Source of the DNA: Pseudomonas sp. SJZ074 | GTDB taxonomy: Bacteria > Pseudomonadota > Gammaproteobacteria > Pseudomonadales > Pseudomonadaceae | Length of the DNA: 64,000 nt | NCBI RefSeq assembly: GCF_007828215.1 | Contig: NZ_VIUE01000002.1 | Coordinates: 186,001 to 250,000, forward strand | Direction of reading: 5' to 3' | Shown: positions 38,560 to 48,770 of the stretch, piece by piece | Layout of the letters: each line of letters starts with the position of its first letter | Numbering within the stretch: position 1 is the first letter of the stretch | Notes under the pieces: model-generated | Database searches by the model: none | The model's input: the letters and a program-made list of their open reading frames with translations, nothing else | Told to the model about the DNA's origin: nothing | Program-made: the position numbers and the translations under genes

Positions 38560-39890
38560 GCAAGGATCGCGACATGAACCAGGAACACACTCGACTCCCC
38601 GAGCGTCCCGAACGTGACGCCGGTTTCTTCATGCGCCTGGGCTGGGCCCTGGCGATCCTTGGCGCCGGCAGTTTCTTCACCTGGGCCAGCCTGGCCCCGT
38701 TGGACCAGGGCATTCCCGTGCAGGGCACGGTGGTGGTTTCCGGCAAGCGCAAGGCGGTGCAATCGATGAGCAGCGGCATGGTCAGTCGGATCCTGGTGCG
38801 CGAAGGTGAAGCGGTCAAGCAAGGCCAACCGTTGTTTCGCTTGGATCAGACCCAGGCCGCGGCGGATGTGCAATCGCTGCAAGCCCAGTATCGGATGGCC
38901 TGGGCCAGCCTGGCGCGCTGGCAAAGCGAGCGGGACAACCTGGCACAAGTGAGTTTTCCGAGCGTGTTGAGCCAGGACCCGGACCCTCGCCTGGCATTGG
39001 TGCTCGAAGGCCAGCGACAACTGTTCAGCAGCCGCCGCGAAGCCTTCGCCCGGGAACAGGCCGCATTGCGCGCCAGCATCGACGGCGCCACCGCGCAACT
39101 GGCGGGGATGCGCCGGGCCCGTGGCGACCTGACCGCCCAGGCCGAGTCCCTGCGCCTGCAACTGGGCAATCTGCAGCCCTTGGCGGATAACGGCTATATC
39201 CCGCGCAACCGCCTGCTGGATTATCAACGGCAACTGTCCCAGGTGCAGCAGGAACTGGCGCAGAACAGTGGCGAAAGCGGCCGGGTGGAGCAGGGGATCA
39301 TCGAATCCCGGCTGAAGCTGCAGCAACACAGCGAGGAATATCAGAAGGAAGTCCGCAGCCAATTGGCCGAGGCCCAGCTCAAGAGCGAAACCCTGCAACA
39401 GCAGCTCACGTCGGCCGGCTTCGAGTTGCAACACAGCGAGATCCTCGCCACCGCCGATGGCATCGCCGTCAACCTCGGGGTGCACACCGAAGGTGCGGTG
39501 GTGCGCCAGGGCGACACCTTGCTGGAGATCGTGCCCCAAGGCACCCGGCTGGAGGTGGAAGGGCACCTGCCGGTGAACCTGATCGACAAGGTCGGTATCC
39601 ATCTGCCCGTGGACATCCTGTTTACCGCCTTCAACCAGAGCCGCACGCCGAGGGTGGCGGGTGAGGTCAGCCTGGTGTCCGCCGACCAGATGATCGATGA
39701 AAAAACCGGCACGCCGTACTACGTGCTGCGCAGCAGCGTGGGCGAGGCAGCGCTGGAAAAACTCAATGGCCTGGTGATCAAGCCCGGGATGCCAGCGGAA
39801 ATGTTCGTGCGCACCGGCGAGCGTTCACTGCTCAACTACCTGTTCAAACCGCTGCTCGACCGGGCCGGCTCTGCGTTGACCGAGGAATAA
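38556..39890 (+). CDS. aprE: Type I secretion membrane-fusion protein
   Basis: A 444-residue HlyD-family periplasmic adaptor. One N-terminal membrane anchor (about residues 28-48) is followed by a lipoyl-like half (GKRKAVQSMSSGMVSRILVREGEAV), a long coiled-coil hairpin (about 95-290) and the beta-barrel region. It bridges AprD to AprF. ATG 38556 overlaps the aprD stop; a second ATG at 38574 has a better spaced AAGGA and could be the real start. Confidence 0.93.
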   Translation: MSKDRDMNQEHTRLPERPERDAGFFMRLGWALAILGAGSFFTWASLAPLDQGIPVQGTVVVSGKRKAVQSMSSGMVSRILVREGEAVKQGQPLFRLDQTQAAADVQSLQAQYRMAWASLARWQSERDNLAQVSFPSVLSQDPDPRLALVLEGQRQLFSSRREAFAREQAALRASIDGATAQLAGMRRARGDLTAQAESLRLQLGNLQPLADNGYIPRNRLLDYQRQLSQVQQELAQNSGESGRVEQGIIESRLKLQQHSEEYQKEVRSQLAEAQLKSETLQQQLTSAGFELQHSEILATADGIAVNLGVHTEGAVVRQGDTLLEIVPQGTRLEVEGHLPVNLIDKVGIHLPVDILFTAFNQSRTPRVAGEVSLVSADQMIDEKTGTPYYVLRSSVGEAALEKLNGLVIKPGMPAEMFVRTGERSLLNYLFKPLLDRAGSALTEE

Positions 39891-39903
39891 GGATGTCCGG
39901 TGT

Positions 39904-41241
39904 ATGAAGTGTTTCTACGGGTTGGCACTGCTGGCCGCTTCTATTTGCAACAGTGCCTGGGCCATGGGGCCGTTCGAATTCTACGAACAGGCCCTGCGCA
40001 ACGACCCGGTCTATCTCGGGGCAATCAAGGAGCGCGACGCGGGCCTGGAAAACCGCGCCATCGGCCGCGCCGGGTTGCTGCCGCACCTGGGGTACAGCTA
40101 CAACAAGGGCCGCAACCAGTCCAAGGTCACCTACCTCAATGACCGTGGTGCCAGCCAGCACGACGACCGCAACTACAGCAGCTACGGCTCCAGCCTGACC
40201 CTGCAACAGCCGCTGCTGGATTACGAGGCATACGCGGCCTATCGCAAAGGCGTGGCGCAGGCGCTGTTCGCCGATGAAAACTTCCGCGGCAAGAGCCAGG
40301 AGTTGCTGGTGCGGGTACTGAGCCACTACACCCAGGCGCTGTTCGCCCAGGATCAGATAAACATTGCCCAGGCGAAGAAGAAGGCCTTCGAACAGCAGTT
40401 CCACCAGAACGAGCACCTGTTCCGCCAGGGCGAAGGTACCCGAACCGATATCCTCGAGGCCGAGTCACGCTACGAACTGGCCACCGCCGAAGAGATCGAA
40501 GCGCACAACGAACAGGACGCTTCCCTGCGGGAACTGGGTTCGCTGATCGGCGTGCCCACCCTGGCCATCGGCGACCTGGCCCCGTTGAACGAAGGCTTCC
40601 AGACCTTCGCCTTGCAGCCCGCCGGTTTCGATACCTGGCATGAACTGGCCGTGAGCAACAACCCCAACCTGGCCTCCCAGCGTCAGGCCGTGGACGTTGC
40701 GCGCTACGAGGTGGAGCGCAACCGCGCCGGGCACCTGCCCAAGGTCAGCGCCTACGCGACGATGCGCCAGAACGAGTCGGAAAGCGGCAACACCTACAAC
40801 CAGCGCTACGACACCAACACCATTGGCCTTGAAGTCAGCGTGCCCTTGTATGCCGGTGGTGGCGTCTCGGCCTCGACCCGCCAGGCCAGCCGCACCATGG
40901 AACAGGCCGAATACGAGCTGGACGCCAAGACCCGGGAAACCCTGATCGAACTGCGCCGGCAGTTCAGCGCCTGCGTGTCGGGGGTGAACAAGCTGCGGGC
41001 CTACCAGAAAGCCCTGGTCTCCGCCGAAGCGCTAGTGGTGTCGACCCGGCAAAGCATTCTGGGTGGTGAGCGGGTCAACCTCGACGCACTCAACGCCGAG
41101 CAACAGCTCTACACCACCCGCCGCGACCTCGCCCAGGCCCGCTACGACTACCTCATGGCCTGGGTCAAATTGCATTACTACGCCGGCACGTTGGGGGAGC
41201 AGGACCTGGCGAAGGTAGATGAGGCCTTTGTAACCCGCTGA
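39904..41241 (+). CDS. aprF: Type I secretion outer-membrane channel (TolC family)
   Basis: A 445-residue TolC-like protein with a signal peptide (cleavage near AWA-MGP) and two repeated outer-membrane efflux protein domains. These have helix-rich sections around residues 25-215 and 225-430. It forms the trimeric exit duct for AprA and the lipase. AAGGA lies upstream of ATG 39904; the gap to aprE is 13 bases. Confidence 0.93.
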   Translation: MKCFYGLALLAASICNSAWAMGPFEFYEQALRNDPVYLGAIKERDAGLENRAIGRAGLLPHLGYSYNKGRNQSKVTYLNDRGASQHDDRNYSSYGSSLTLQQPLLDYEAYAAYRKGVAQALFADENFRGKSQELLVRVLSHYTQALFAQDQINIAQAKKKAFEQQFHQNEHLFRQGEGTRTDILEAESRYELATAEEIEAHNEQDASLRELGSLIGVPTLAIGDLAPLNEGFQTFALQPAGFDTWHELAVSNNPNLASQRQAVDVARYEVERNRAGHLPKVSAYATMRQNESESGNTYNQRYDTNTIGLEVSVPLYAGGGVSASTRQASRTMEQAEYELDAKTRETLIELRRQFSACVSGVNKLRAYQKALVSAEALVVSTRQSILGGERVNLDALNAEQQLYTTRRDLAQARYDYLMAWVKLHYYAGTLGEQDLAKVDEAFVTR

Positions 41242-41320
41242 TCCCCTCGCCACAGGAGGCCAGTGCAAGCCCCAAGGGACGGGAAAGCTACAGGACTTTT
41301 GCAACAACTAAGGATGGTTC

Positions 41321-44300
41321 ATGAAAATCGATAACAACAAGCAACCCGGAAAAACGCGCAGCCTGTTTCTCCTAAAGACCTTGAATCACGCCGTGCTCTG
41401 CGCAGTGGCAACCCTGGGCACGGCCCAGGCGGCGCCTTATGTCGAGGGCGGCAGGGCTGGGGACCCGAATAGCTGGCGCAGCGCCGAATTCAACGCCGAA
41501 TGGGGACTGGGCGCGATCAATGCACAGCAGGCTTACGCCGCCGGTTACACCGGCAAGGGCGTCAAACTGGGGATCTTCGACCAACCGGTCTATGCCGCGC
41601 ATCCGGAGTTTTCCGGCACCAATAAAGTCGTGACCCTGGTCACCAGCGGCATCCGCGAATACACCGACCCATACATTCCGGTGAAGGCCGGTGACCCGTT
41701 TCGTTACGACGGCTCACCCACGGTGGGCTCCGACGGCAAGCTGGGCTCCCATGGCACCCACGTCGGCGGGATTGCCGCCGGCAGCCGTGACGGTAGTCCG
41801 ATGCACGGCGTGGCGTTCGACGCGCAGATCATCAGCGCCGACAACGGCGACCCCGGCCCGGAGGACGGCATCATCCTCGGTAACGATGGCGCGGTGTACA
41901 AGGCCGGTTGGGACGCACTGATCGCCAGCGGCGCGCGGATCATCAACAACAGTTGGGGCATCGGCATCACCGACCGCTTCGATCAGGGCGGCCGGGATCC
42001 GGCCTTCCCGCACTTCACCGTGCAGGATGCGCAGTTGCAGTTCGACCAGATCCAGCCGTTGCTGGGCACCCGGCCGGGCGGCGCCTACGAAGGCGCCATC
42101 GCCGCCGCCCGCAGTGGAATCGTGACCATATTCGCCGCCGGCAACGACTACAACCTCAACAACCCCGATGCCATCGCAGGCCTGGCGTACTTCGTGCCGG
42201 ACATCGCGCCGAACTGGCTCACGGTCGCCGCCTTGCAGGTGAACCCCGACACCAGTAGCCCCGATCCCTACACCATCAGCACGTTCTCGTCGCGCTGTGG
42301 CTATACCGCCAGTTTCTGCGTATCGGCGCCGGGCACCCGGGTTTACAGCGCCGTGATCGGCGGTACCGGCGCCGATGACCTGACGGTGGGTTATGGCAAC
42401 AAGAGTGGTACCTCCATGGCGGCGCCCCATGTCGCCGGCAGTGTGGCGGTGTTGATGGAGCGCTTCCCCTACATGACCGGCGCCCAGGTCGCCAGCGTGC
42501 TGCGCACCACGGCCACCGACATGGGCACCCCTGGCGTCGATTCGCTGTACGGCTGGGGCATGATCAACCTGGGCAAGGCCATCGACGGTCCGTCGATGCT
42601 GGTGACCGAGCAGGACATTCCCGTGGAATTGCGCGTCGACGGCGCCTACGGTTCCGGGCAGTTCGTGGCGGACCTGCCGGGCGTCGGTGCGATCGTCGAT
42701 GCCGGTAAACCCACGCAACGGGTGTGCAGCGGACTCCAGTGCGGGCTGGATGTGTGGCGCAACGACATAGCCGGTCACGGTGGTCTGACCAAGGAAGGCA
42801 TCGGCACCTTGGTACTCACCGGTGACAATACCTACAGCGGGCCGACCCTGGTCAACGAGGGGCGCCTGGCAATCAACGGTTCACTGGCGTCGGCCGTGAC
42901 CGTCAATGACGGCGGGGTAGTGGGCGGGAACGGACGCATCGCCAGCCTGATCGCCAACCAGGGCGGCAACGTGGCGCCGGGCAACTCCATCGGTACGTTG
43001 CAGGTGGCCGGGGACGTGACCTTTCAACCGGGTTCGGCCTACGCGGTGGAAGTATCGCCGACCGCCAGCGACCTGATCATTGCCGGCGGCAAGGCCACGG
43101 TCGACGGCGCGACAGTGGCCTTATCCCTGGAAAACAGCCCGACGCTGCTGGCCGCCAGCGGGGTGAACAACCTGCTGGGGCGCCAGCTCGACATCCTGCA
43201 GGCCGCCGGCGGTATCGAAGGGCGTTTTAGCGAGGTGCTGCCCAACTATGCGTTCCTCGGCGGTAACCTGGCGTACTCCGCCAGCGGCGTTCAACTCACG
43301 GTGGCGCGCAACGCGGCATCGTTCAGCAGCCTCGGCCTGACCCCCAACCAGCGTTCCGTAGCGTCCGCGGCCGAGCAATTAGGCGCCGGCAACGCCCTCT
43401 ACGAAACCTTATTGCTGTCGTCCAGCACCGCCGTGGCGCAACAGGCATTCCAGCAATTGTCCGGCGAGATCCATCCAGCCGTCGGCACCTTGTTGATCAA
43501 CCACAGCCGTTACCTGCGAGATGCCGTGGGTGACCGCCTGCGCCAGGACGCGCTGTACGATGCCAATACGCCAACCGACGCTGACAGCAACCTCTGGGTC
43601 AAGGCGCTCGGCGCCTGGGGCAAAAGCGACGGTGGGCATGACAATGCCAACTCCAACAGCTCCATCGGCGGGCTGCTGATCGGTGGCGACGGCTTGATCA
43701 GCGAAGGGACACGGCTGGGCTTCGTCACTGGATACAGCGACAGTTCATTGAGCATGGGCGATGGCACGCATTCGTCGGCCGAGGTCGACAGTTATCACCT
43801 GGGGGCCTACCTGGGGCATGAGATCGACGCGCTGCGCCTGAGCGTCGGTGGCGCCTACAGCTGGCATCGCATCGACGTCAAACGTGAGTTGCAGTGGGCC
43901 GAGGTCAGTGGCCGGGAGAAAACCAAGCGTGATGCCCGCACCGGCCAGGTCTTCACTGAAGCGGCCTATCGCCTCGACTTGCAACCCATGGTCCTGGAGC
44001 CGTTCGCCAACCTGGCCTATGTGCACCTGGACAGCGACAGCTTCCATGAGAAAGGCGACAGCGCAGCCCTGCACGGTGGCGATGACCGTCGCGATGCGCT
44101 GCTGTCGACGCTGGGCGTGCGGGCCAGCCACAGCCTGGCGCTGTCGCGGACCCAGCAACTGCAACTCTCCGGCTCCCTGGGCTGGCAGCACAACTTGAGC
44201 AACACCCGTTCCGAACAGGACCTGGCGTTTGCCGGCAGCACAGACACCTTCGCGGTGCAGAGCGTGTCCATGGACCGCAACGCCGCGGTGATCGGCGCTC

Positions 44301-44413
44301 GGGCAGGGCTCGCGGTGGCCAGGGATGTGCGCGTCAACCTGGACTACAACGGCGTGCTCGGTGCCCGGGATAAAAGCCATGGCGTCGGGCTGACCCTGGA
44401 TTGGCAGTTCTGA
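41321..44413 (+). CDS. Autotransporter subtilisin-like serine protease (PrtA/PrtB type)
   Basis: A 1030-residue type V secreted protease. The signal peptide is extended (cleavage near AQA-APY). The S8 domain has Asp87 (GIFDQPV), His144 (GSHGTHVGG) and Ser365 (SGTSMAAPH). A passenger-associated repeat follows (LTKEGIGTLVLTGDNTYSG, about 488-506), and the C-terminal beta-barrel of about 270 residues ends in Trp-Gln-Phe. It self-translocates independently of AprDEF. Fluorescent pseudomonads often carry two such genes (prtA, prtB) here; only one is present. Confidence 0.92.
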   Translation: MKIDNNKQPGKTRSLFLLKTLNHAVLCAVATLGTAQAAPYVEGGRAGDPNSWRSAEFNAEWGLGAINAQQAYAAGYTGKGVKLGIFDQPVYAAHPEFSGTNKVVTLVTSGIREYTDPYIPVKAGDPFRYDGSPTVGSDGKLGSHGTHVGGIAAGSRDGSPMHGVAFDAQIISADNGDPGPEDGIILGNDGAVYKAGWDALIASGARIINNSWGIGITDRFDQGGRDPAFPHFTVQDAQLQFDQIQPLLGTRPGGAYEGAIAAARSGIVTIFAAGNDYNLNNPDAIAGLAYFVPDIAPNWLTVAALQVNPDTSSPDPYTISTFSSRCGYTASFCVSAPGTRVYSAVIGGTGADDLTVGYGNKSGTSMAAPHVAGSVAVLMERFPYMTGAQVASVLRTTATDMGTPGVDSLYGWGMINLGKAIDGPSMLVTEQDIPVELRVDGAYGSGQFVADLPGVGAIVDAGKPTQRVCSGLQCGLDVWRNDIAGHGGLTKEGIGTLVLTGDNTYSGPTLVNEGRLAINGSLASAVTVNDGGVVGGNGRIASLIANQGGNVAPGNSIGTLQVAGDVTFQPGSAYAVEVSPTASDLIIAGGKATVDGATVALSLENSPTLLAASGVNNLLGRQLDILQAAGGIEGRFSEVLPNYAFLGGNLAYSASGVQLTVARNAASFSSLGLTPNQRSVASAAEQLGAGNALYETLLLSSSTAVAQQAFQQLSGEIHPAVGTLLINHSRYLRDAVGDRLRQDALYDANTPTDADSNLWVKALGAWGKSDGGHDNANSNSSIGGLLIGGDGLISEGTRLGFVTGYSDSSLSMGDGTHSSAEVDSYHLGAYLGHEIDALRLSVGGAYSWHRIDVKRELQWAEVSGREKTKRDARTGQVFTEAAYRLDLQPMVLEPFANLAYVHLDSDSFHEKGDSAALHGGDDRRDALLSTLGVRASHSLALSRTQQLQLSGSLGWQHNLSNTRSEQDLAFAGSTDTFAVQSVSMDRNAAVIGARAGLAVARDVRVNLDYNGVLGARDKSHGVGLTLDWQF

Positions 44414-44485
44414 GCCGAGGAGAAACGGCCGGCTGGCCCCTTCACTTTGCACCTATTCCAACAACAAAAAGAGAGGCAGCAACAC

Positions 44486-46336
44486 ATGGGTATCTACGAC
44501 TACAAGAACCTCGGCACCACCGAGTCCAAGGCATTGGTCAGTGATGCGATGGCGATCATGCTGTATTCCTACCATAACCTCGACAACGGCTTCGCTTCCG
44601 GCTACCAGCACAATGGCTTCGGTGCCGGTCTGCCGGCGACCCTGGTCACGGCGCTGTTGGGCGGCACCGATTCCCAGGGAGTGATCCCCGGCGTGCCGTG
44701 GAATCCCGACTCGGAAAAGCTTGCCCTCGAAGCGCTGCAAAAGGCCGGCTGGACTCCCATCAGTGCCTCGCAACTGGGCTACGCCGGCAAGGTGGATGGT
44801 CGTGGAACGTTCTTTGGTGAGAAGGCCGGCTACACCACCGCGCAAGTGGAGATCCTTGGTAAGTACGACGCCCAGGGTCATCTACAGGAGATCGGCGTGT
44901 CGTTTCGTGGTACCAGCGGCCCCCGGGAAAACCTGATCACCGATTCCATCGGCGATGTAATCAACGACCTGATGGCCGCCCTGGGGCCCAAGGATTATGC
45001 GAAAAACTACGCCGGTGAAGCCTTCGGCAACCTGCTTGGGGATGTCGCCAGGTTTGCCCAGGCCCACGGCTTGACGGGCAAGGACGTGCTGGTCAGCGGT
45101 CACAGCCTCGGCGGGTTGGCGGTCAACAGCATGGCGGACTTGAGCGCGGACAAGTGGTCGGGGTTCTTCAACAGCGCCAACTACATCGCCTATGCCTCAC
45201 CGACCCAGAGCGGCACCGACAAAGTGCTGAACATCGGCTATGAAAACGACCCGGTCTTCCGGGCGCTGGACGGCTCGACGTTCAATCTGGCGTCGGTGGG
45301 CATGCATGATGCGCCACAGGAATCGGCCACCAACAACATCGTCAGCTTCAACGACCACTACGCCTCCACGGCCTGGAACGTGTTGCCGTTTTCCATCCTC
45401 AATATCCCCACCTGGATTTCCCATCTGCCCACCGGTTATGGCGATGGCATGGGACGGATCATGGGGTCGGCGTTTTACGACCTGACCGAAAAAGATTCAA
45501 CCATCATCATTGCCAACCTGTCGGACCCGGCCCGGGACAATACCTGGGTGCAGGACCTCAATCGCAACGCCGATGCCCATACCGGCAGCACCTTCATCAT
45601 TGGCAGCGACCAGGCCGATCTGATCCAGGGTGGCCAAGGCAACGATTACCTGGAAGGCCGCGCCGGCAACGATACGTTCCGCGACAGCGGTGGCTATAAC
45701 GTGATCCTGGGCGGGCAGGGCACCAACAGTCTGCACTTGCAGCAGTCGGTGAAGAATTTCAGCTTCGCCCATGACGGGGCCGGAACACTGTATATGCGTG
45801 ATGCCCACGGCGCGATCAGCATCACCCGCGACATCGGTACGCTGGTCAGCCAGGAGCCCGGATCGCTCTGGGGAATGCTCAAGGATGAGGTGAGCCACAG
45901 CATCACCGCCAACGGCCTGTTGACCGGGGGCAACCTGACCGCGTACGCATCAGCGGCCAACGGCAGCGCGGCTGACGATACTCTGGTGGCGCGGGGCGCC
46001 GGTGACTGGCTGTTCGGCCTGGAGGGTAACGACCGGTTGCTGGGCGGTGCCGGGAACGACACGTTCGTCGGTGGTTCGGGCAATGACCAGATGCAATCGG
46101 GCGGCGGCAACGATACCTTCATCTTCAACGGCGTGTTCGGCCAGGACCGGATCAGCGGTTATGACGGAGGGGACACGTTGGTGTTCATTGGCGTACAGGG
46201 GGCCGGGGCGGGTTATGACTACAGCCAGCACCTGTCGCAGGTGGGCGCCGACACGTTGCTCACGGTGGGCGACAGTTCGGTGACTTTGGTGGGGGTAGGG
46301 TTGGGGCAGGTTGGGGAGAACATTGTGTTCGCCTGA
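44486..46336 (+). CDS. lipA: Class I.3 extracellular lipase / polyurethanase
   Basis: A 616-residue lipase, the long class I.3 form. The catalytic triad is Ser207 (GHSLGG), Asp255 (NDPVFRA) and His313 (WISHLP), at exactly the positions known for Pseudomonas sp. MIS38 lipase. C-terminal RTX nonapeptides (GGAGND, GGSGND, about 530-560) and a terminal hydrophobic tail ending NIVFA direct export by AprDEF. Close relatives also degrade polyester polyurethane (PueA/PueB). ATG 44486 (MGIYDYKN) is the family start. Confidence 0.94.
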   Translation: MGIYDYKNLGTTESKALVSDAMAIMLYSYHNLDNGFASGYQHNGFGAGLPATLVTALLGGTDSQGVIPGVPWNPDSEKLALEALQKAGWTPISASQLGYAGKVDGRGTFFGEKAGYTTAQVEILGKYDAQGHLQEIGVSFRGTSGPRENLITDSIGDVINDLMAALGPKDYAKNYAGEAFGNLLGDVARFAQAHGLTGKDVLVSGHSLGGLAVNSMADLSADKWSGFFNSANYIAYASPTQSGTDKVLNIGYENDPVFRALDGSTFNLASVGMHDAPQESATNNIVSFNDHYASTAWNVLPFSILNIPTWISHLPTGYGDGMGRIMGSAFYDLTEKDSTIIIANLSDPARDNTWVQDLNRNADAHTGSTFIIGSDQADLIQGGQGNDYLEGRAGNDTFRDSGGYNVILGGQGTNSLHLQQSVKNFSFAHDGAGTLYMRDAHGAISITRDIGTLVSQEPGSLWGMLKDEVSHSITANGLLTGGNLTAYASAANGSAADDTLVARGAGDWLFGLEGNDRLLGGAGNDTFVGGSGNDQMQSGGGNDTFIFNGVFGQDRISGYDGGDTLVFIGVQGAGAGYDYSQHLSQVGADTLLTVGDSSVTLVGVGLGQVGENIVFA

Positions 46337-46341
46337 TGCCT

Positions 46342-46631
46342 CTGTGGAGCTGAGCTTGCTCGCGATAGCGGTGGACCTGCTTGCAGCGGTGTTGAATGTG
46401 CCGCCATCGCGAGCAGGCTCGCTCCCACATTATCTGGCGGTGACCGTGATTCCGTGATCACCGAAGATCCCCTGTGGGAGCGGGCTTGCCCGCGAAGGCG
46501 GCAGTACAGTCAACCTTTAAGTGACTGGTTCACCGCTTTCGCGAGCAAGCTCGCTCCCACATTGTCCGGCGGTGACCGTGATTCCGTGATCAAACCCCCC
46601 TGTGGGAGCGAGCCTGCTAGCGATGGCGGCC
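46342..46631. repeat. Array of five GTGGGAGCGAGC-type REP elements with a duplicated spacer
   Basis: Copies sit at about 46342-46372, 46401-46430, 46471-46501, 46531-46561 and 46600-46630 in alternating orientation. The spacer beginning GGCGGTGACCGTGATTCCGT occurs twice, 131 bases apart, so a two-REP unit has been duplicated. The 340-base region between lipA and the lipoprotein gene contains nothing else. Confidence 0.85.
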
Positions 46632-46676
46632 GTGCGGTCGCAAAATGGTGTCGGCTGACACTCGCCCACAGAGGGT

Positions 46677-46901
46677 TCAGTCTTCCTTGCGAATCGTCGC
46701 CACGTCATCGGCGCGCACCCGGACCTTCTTGCCGGCAATGTCTTCGAACTCGTAGAAGCCGTCGGACGTGCGGGTGTTGGGGGTGTCCTTGGTCAAATAC
46801 TGGGTACCGTTCTGCAAGGTCACGACGGTCGGCGTCGAGCAACCGGCCAGCGCCAGGAACGCCGCGGCAGCCAAAGGCAGGCCCAGAAATCTGATATTCA
46901 T
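46677..46901 (-). CDS. YgdI/YgdR-type small lipoprotein
   Basis: A 74-residue lipoprotein with a signal peptide ending in the lipobox LAGC (lipidated Cys about residue 21). A compact SH3-like domain follows (TLQNGTQYLTKDTPNTRTSDGFYEFED). ATG 46901 is chosen because GAGAGG is spaced seven bases upstream; ATG 46907 would be too close. It is likely anchored in the outer membrane. Function of the family is not established. Confidence 0.88.
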   Translation of the reverse strand: MNIRFLGLPLAAAAFLALAGCSTPTVVTLQNGTQYLTKDTPNTRTSDGFYEFEDIAGKKVRVRADDVATIRKED

Positions 46902-47102
46902 ATCCATACCTCTCGATCAAAAGGACGCAGCTCATCCGGCCGCGCCATCACTGTAATCAACCGCCATTGGTCCTGCTTACTGTAGGAAAGTTCATCGTCC
47001 ACCACGGGATTTCACCTTTTAATTGAGGGAACCACTCATCCTTTGCTGTTGCCCGTGTCCTCCGTTGCTGGTATCTGTACGCATAACCAGTATTTCAGCA
47101 CC

Positions 47103-48770
47103 ATGGCGCTTCTTCCCGTGACAGCCAACCCTCTCGACGACCCCTTTTACTACCTGAACAATTTCCAGCAGGTGCTTGCCTGGCTGACGCAACGCTATGC
47201 CGACGTGCTCAGCATCGAGGAGCAGCGGTTCATCGACGACTTCGCGTCCTTGCCACGCTCGTCCCAGGGGCTGCTGGTGCGCATGGTGATGCGCAAGGGG
47301 TTACGCTTTCGGCACAGCAAATTGCATTACCTGGAAATCGGCGACATTGGCGCGGCGGTCGAGCCGCTGCTGGCCCTGGGCTGGGTTCAGGATCAGCAGC
47401 CCTTGAATCTTGTCGAACTGTTCGAAGTGCTGCTCAAGCCGGAAATCATCCTGTGCCTGGGCCACCTGATCGAACGCCCCAAGGCGAAAAAGACCGAATG
47501 GCTCCAGGCTTTGGGGGACCGCCTGGACGAAGCACAGTCATTCAATCAGTGGTGCCCGCAACTGCAGGACCGGTTGTACAGCCTGACGATCATGGAAACC
47601 TGCGACCGGCTGCGACTGATGTTCTTTGGCAACCTCTATCAGGACTGGTCGGAGTTCGTGCTGGCGGACTTGGGCATCTTTACCTATGAATCCGTGGCGT
47701 TCAGTGCCGAGTCCCGTGGCTTGCGCAGTCGTCAGGATGTCGATGCCTGTCTGTCCCTGCACGATTGCCAGCAGCGTTTCGAAGCCGGCGAGCCATTGCA
47801 AGACATCGTCGCCCAAGTCAATGCACTGGCCCTGGACAACCCATGGCTGGAGCGGCGGCGGGGCAAGTTGCTGTTCCAGATCGGCCAGCACGCCGAACGC
47901 ATCGGCGATTTTGCCCAAGCTCTGTGCATCTATCGCGATTGCACCTACCCCGGTGCACGGCTGCGGATGATCCGCGTGCTGGAGCGCATCGGCGAGTACG
48001 TCCTGGCCCTGGAACTGGGTGAAATGGCTGCCCGCGCGCCGGAAAACGCCGCTGAAACCCAGGCATTGCTCAGGGTCCTGCCGCGTTTGCAACGCAAACT
48101 GGGCGGGCCGCCGGTGCCCCGTGCCGTGGCCCGGGAGGTGGAGCGGCTGGACCTGCACCTGCCCCGCGTCGATCCGGTCCTGTCGGTGGAGTATCACGTC
48201 CAGGCCCATTTGCACGACGACACCGCCCCGGTGCATTACGTCGAGAACAGCCTGATCAACTCGTTGTTCGGCCTGTTGTGCTGGCCGGCGATTTTCGCGC
48301 CGTTGCCGGGGGCGTTTTTCCATCCGTTCCAGCGCGGTCCGGTGGACCTGCTCAACGAGGATTTTCCCGTCCGCCGCGCCGAGCTGTTCTCAGCCTGCTT
48401 CGCGGAGCTCGACGACGGCCGCTATCGGGACACCATTGTCCGTCGCTATACGGAGAAATGGGGCATCCAGTCGCCTTTCGTGTTCTGGGGCGCGGTGTCC
48501 GAAGAATTGTTGCATCAGGCGCTCGATTGCCTGCCGGCCGAACACCTCAAGCACTGGTTCAATCGCTTGTTGCTGGACATCAAGGCCAACCGTGCCGGCA
48601 TGCCGGACCTGATCCAGTTCTGGCCGCAGCACAAGACGTATCGCATGATCGAAGTCAAAGGCCCCGGCGATCGCCTGCAGGACAATCAATTGCGCTGGCT
48701 GGCGTTCTGTCACGAACATCGGATGCCGGTTGCGGTCTGCCATGTGCAATGGATGGAGCAGGGCGCATGA
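47103..48770 (+). CDS. FAN1-family structure-specific nuclease (VRR-NUC domain)
   Basis: A 555-residue bacterial FAN1 homologue. The N-terminal SAP-like and TPR-like helical regions precede a C-terminal VRR-NUC domain. Its PD-(D/E)XK motif is visible as MPDLIQFW (Asp502) and IEVKGPGDRLQDNQ (Glu517, Lys519). FAN1 cleaves 5' flaps and helps unhook DNA interstrand crosslinks. ATG 47103 (MALLPVTANPLDDP) is the plausible start, though its RBS is weak. Its stop overlaps the next start (ATGA), so it is translationally coupled to the helicase. Confidence 0.9.
   Translation: MALLPVTANPLDDPFYYLNNFQQVLAWLTQRYADVLSIEEQRFIDDFASLPRSSQGLLVRMVMRKGLRFRHSKLHYLEIGDIGAAVEPLLALGWVQDQQPLNLVELFEVLLKPEIILCLGHLIERPKAKKTEWLQALGDRLDEAQSFNQWCPQLQDRLYSLTIMETCDRLRLMFFGNLYQDWSEFVLADLGIFTYESVAFSAESRGLRSRQDVDACLSLHDCQQRFEAGEPLQDIVAQVNALALDNPWLERRRGKLLFQIGQHAERIGDFAQALCIYRDCTYPGARLRMIRVLERIGEYVLALELGEMAARAPENAAETQALLRVLPRLQRKLGGPPVPRAVAREVERLDLHLPRVDPVLSVEYHVQAHLHDDTAPVHYVENSLINSLFGLLCWPAIFAPLPGAFFHPFQRGPVDLLNEDFPVRRAELFSACFAELDDGRYRDTIVRRYTEKWGIQSPFVFWGAVSEELLHQALDCLPAEHLKHWFNRLLLDIKANRAGMPDLIQFWPQHKTYRMIEVKGPGDRLQDNQLRWLAFCHEHRMPVAVCHVQWMEQGA

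Noticed and set aside
46342..46631. Possible CRISPR-like array because of regularly spaced repeats
   Set aside because: The repeats are REP palindromes in alternating orientation with similar, not unique, spacers, and no cas genes are present.
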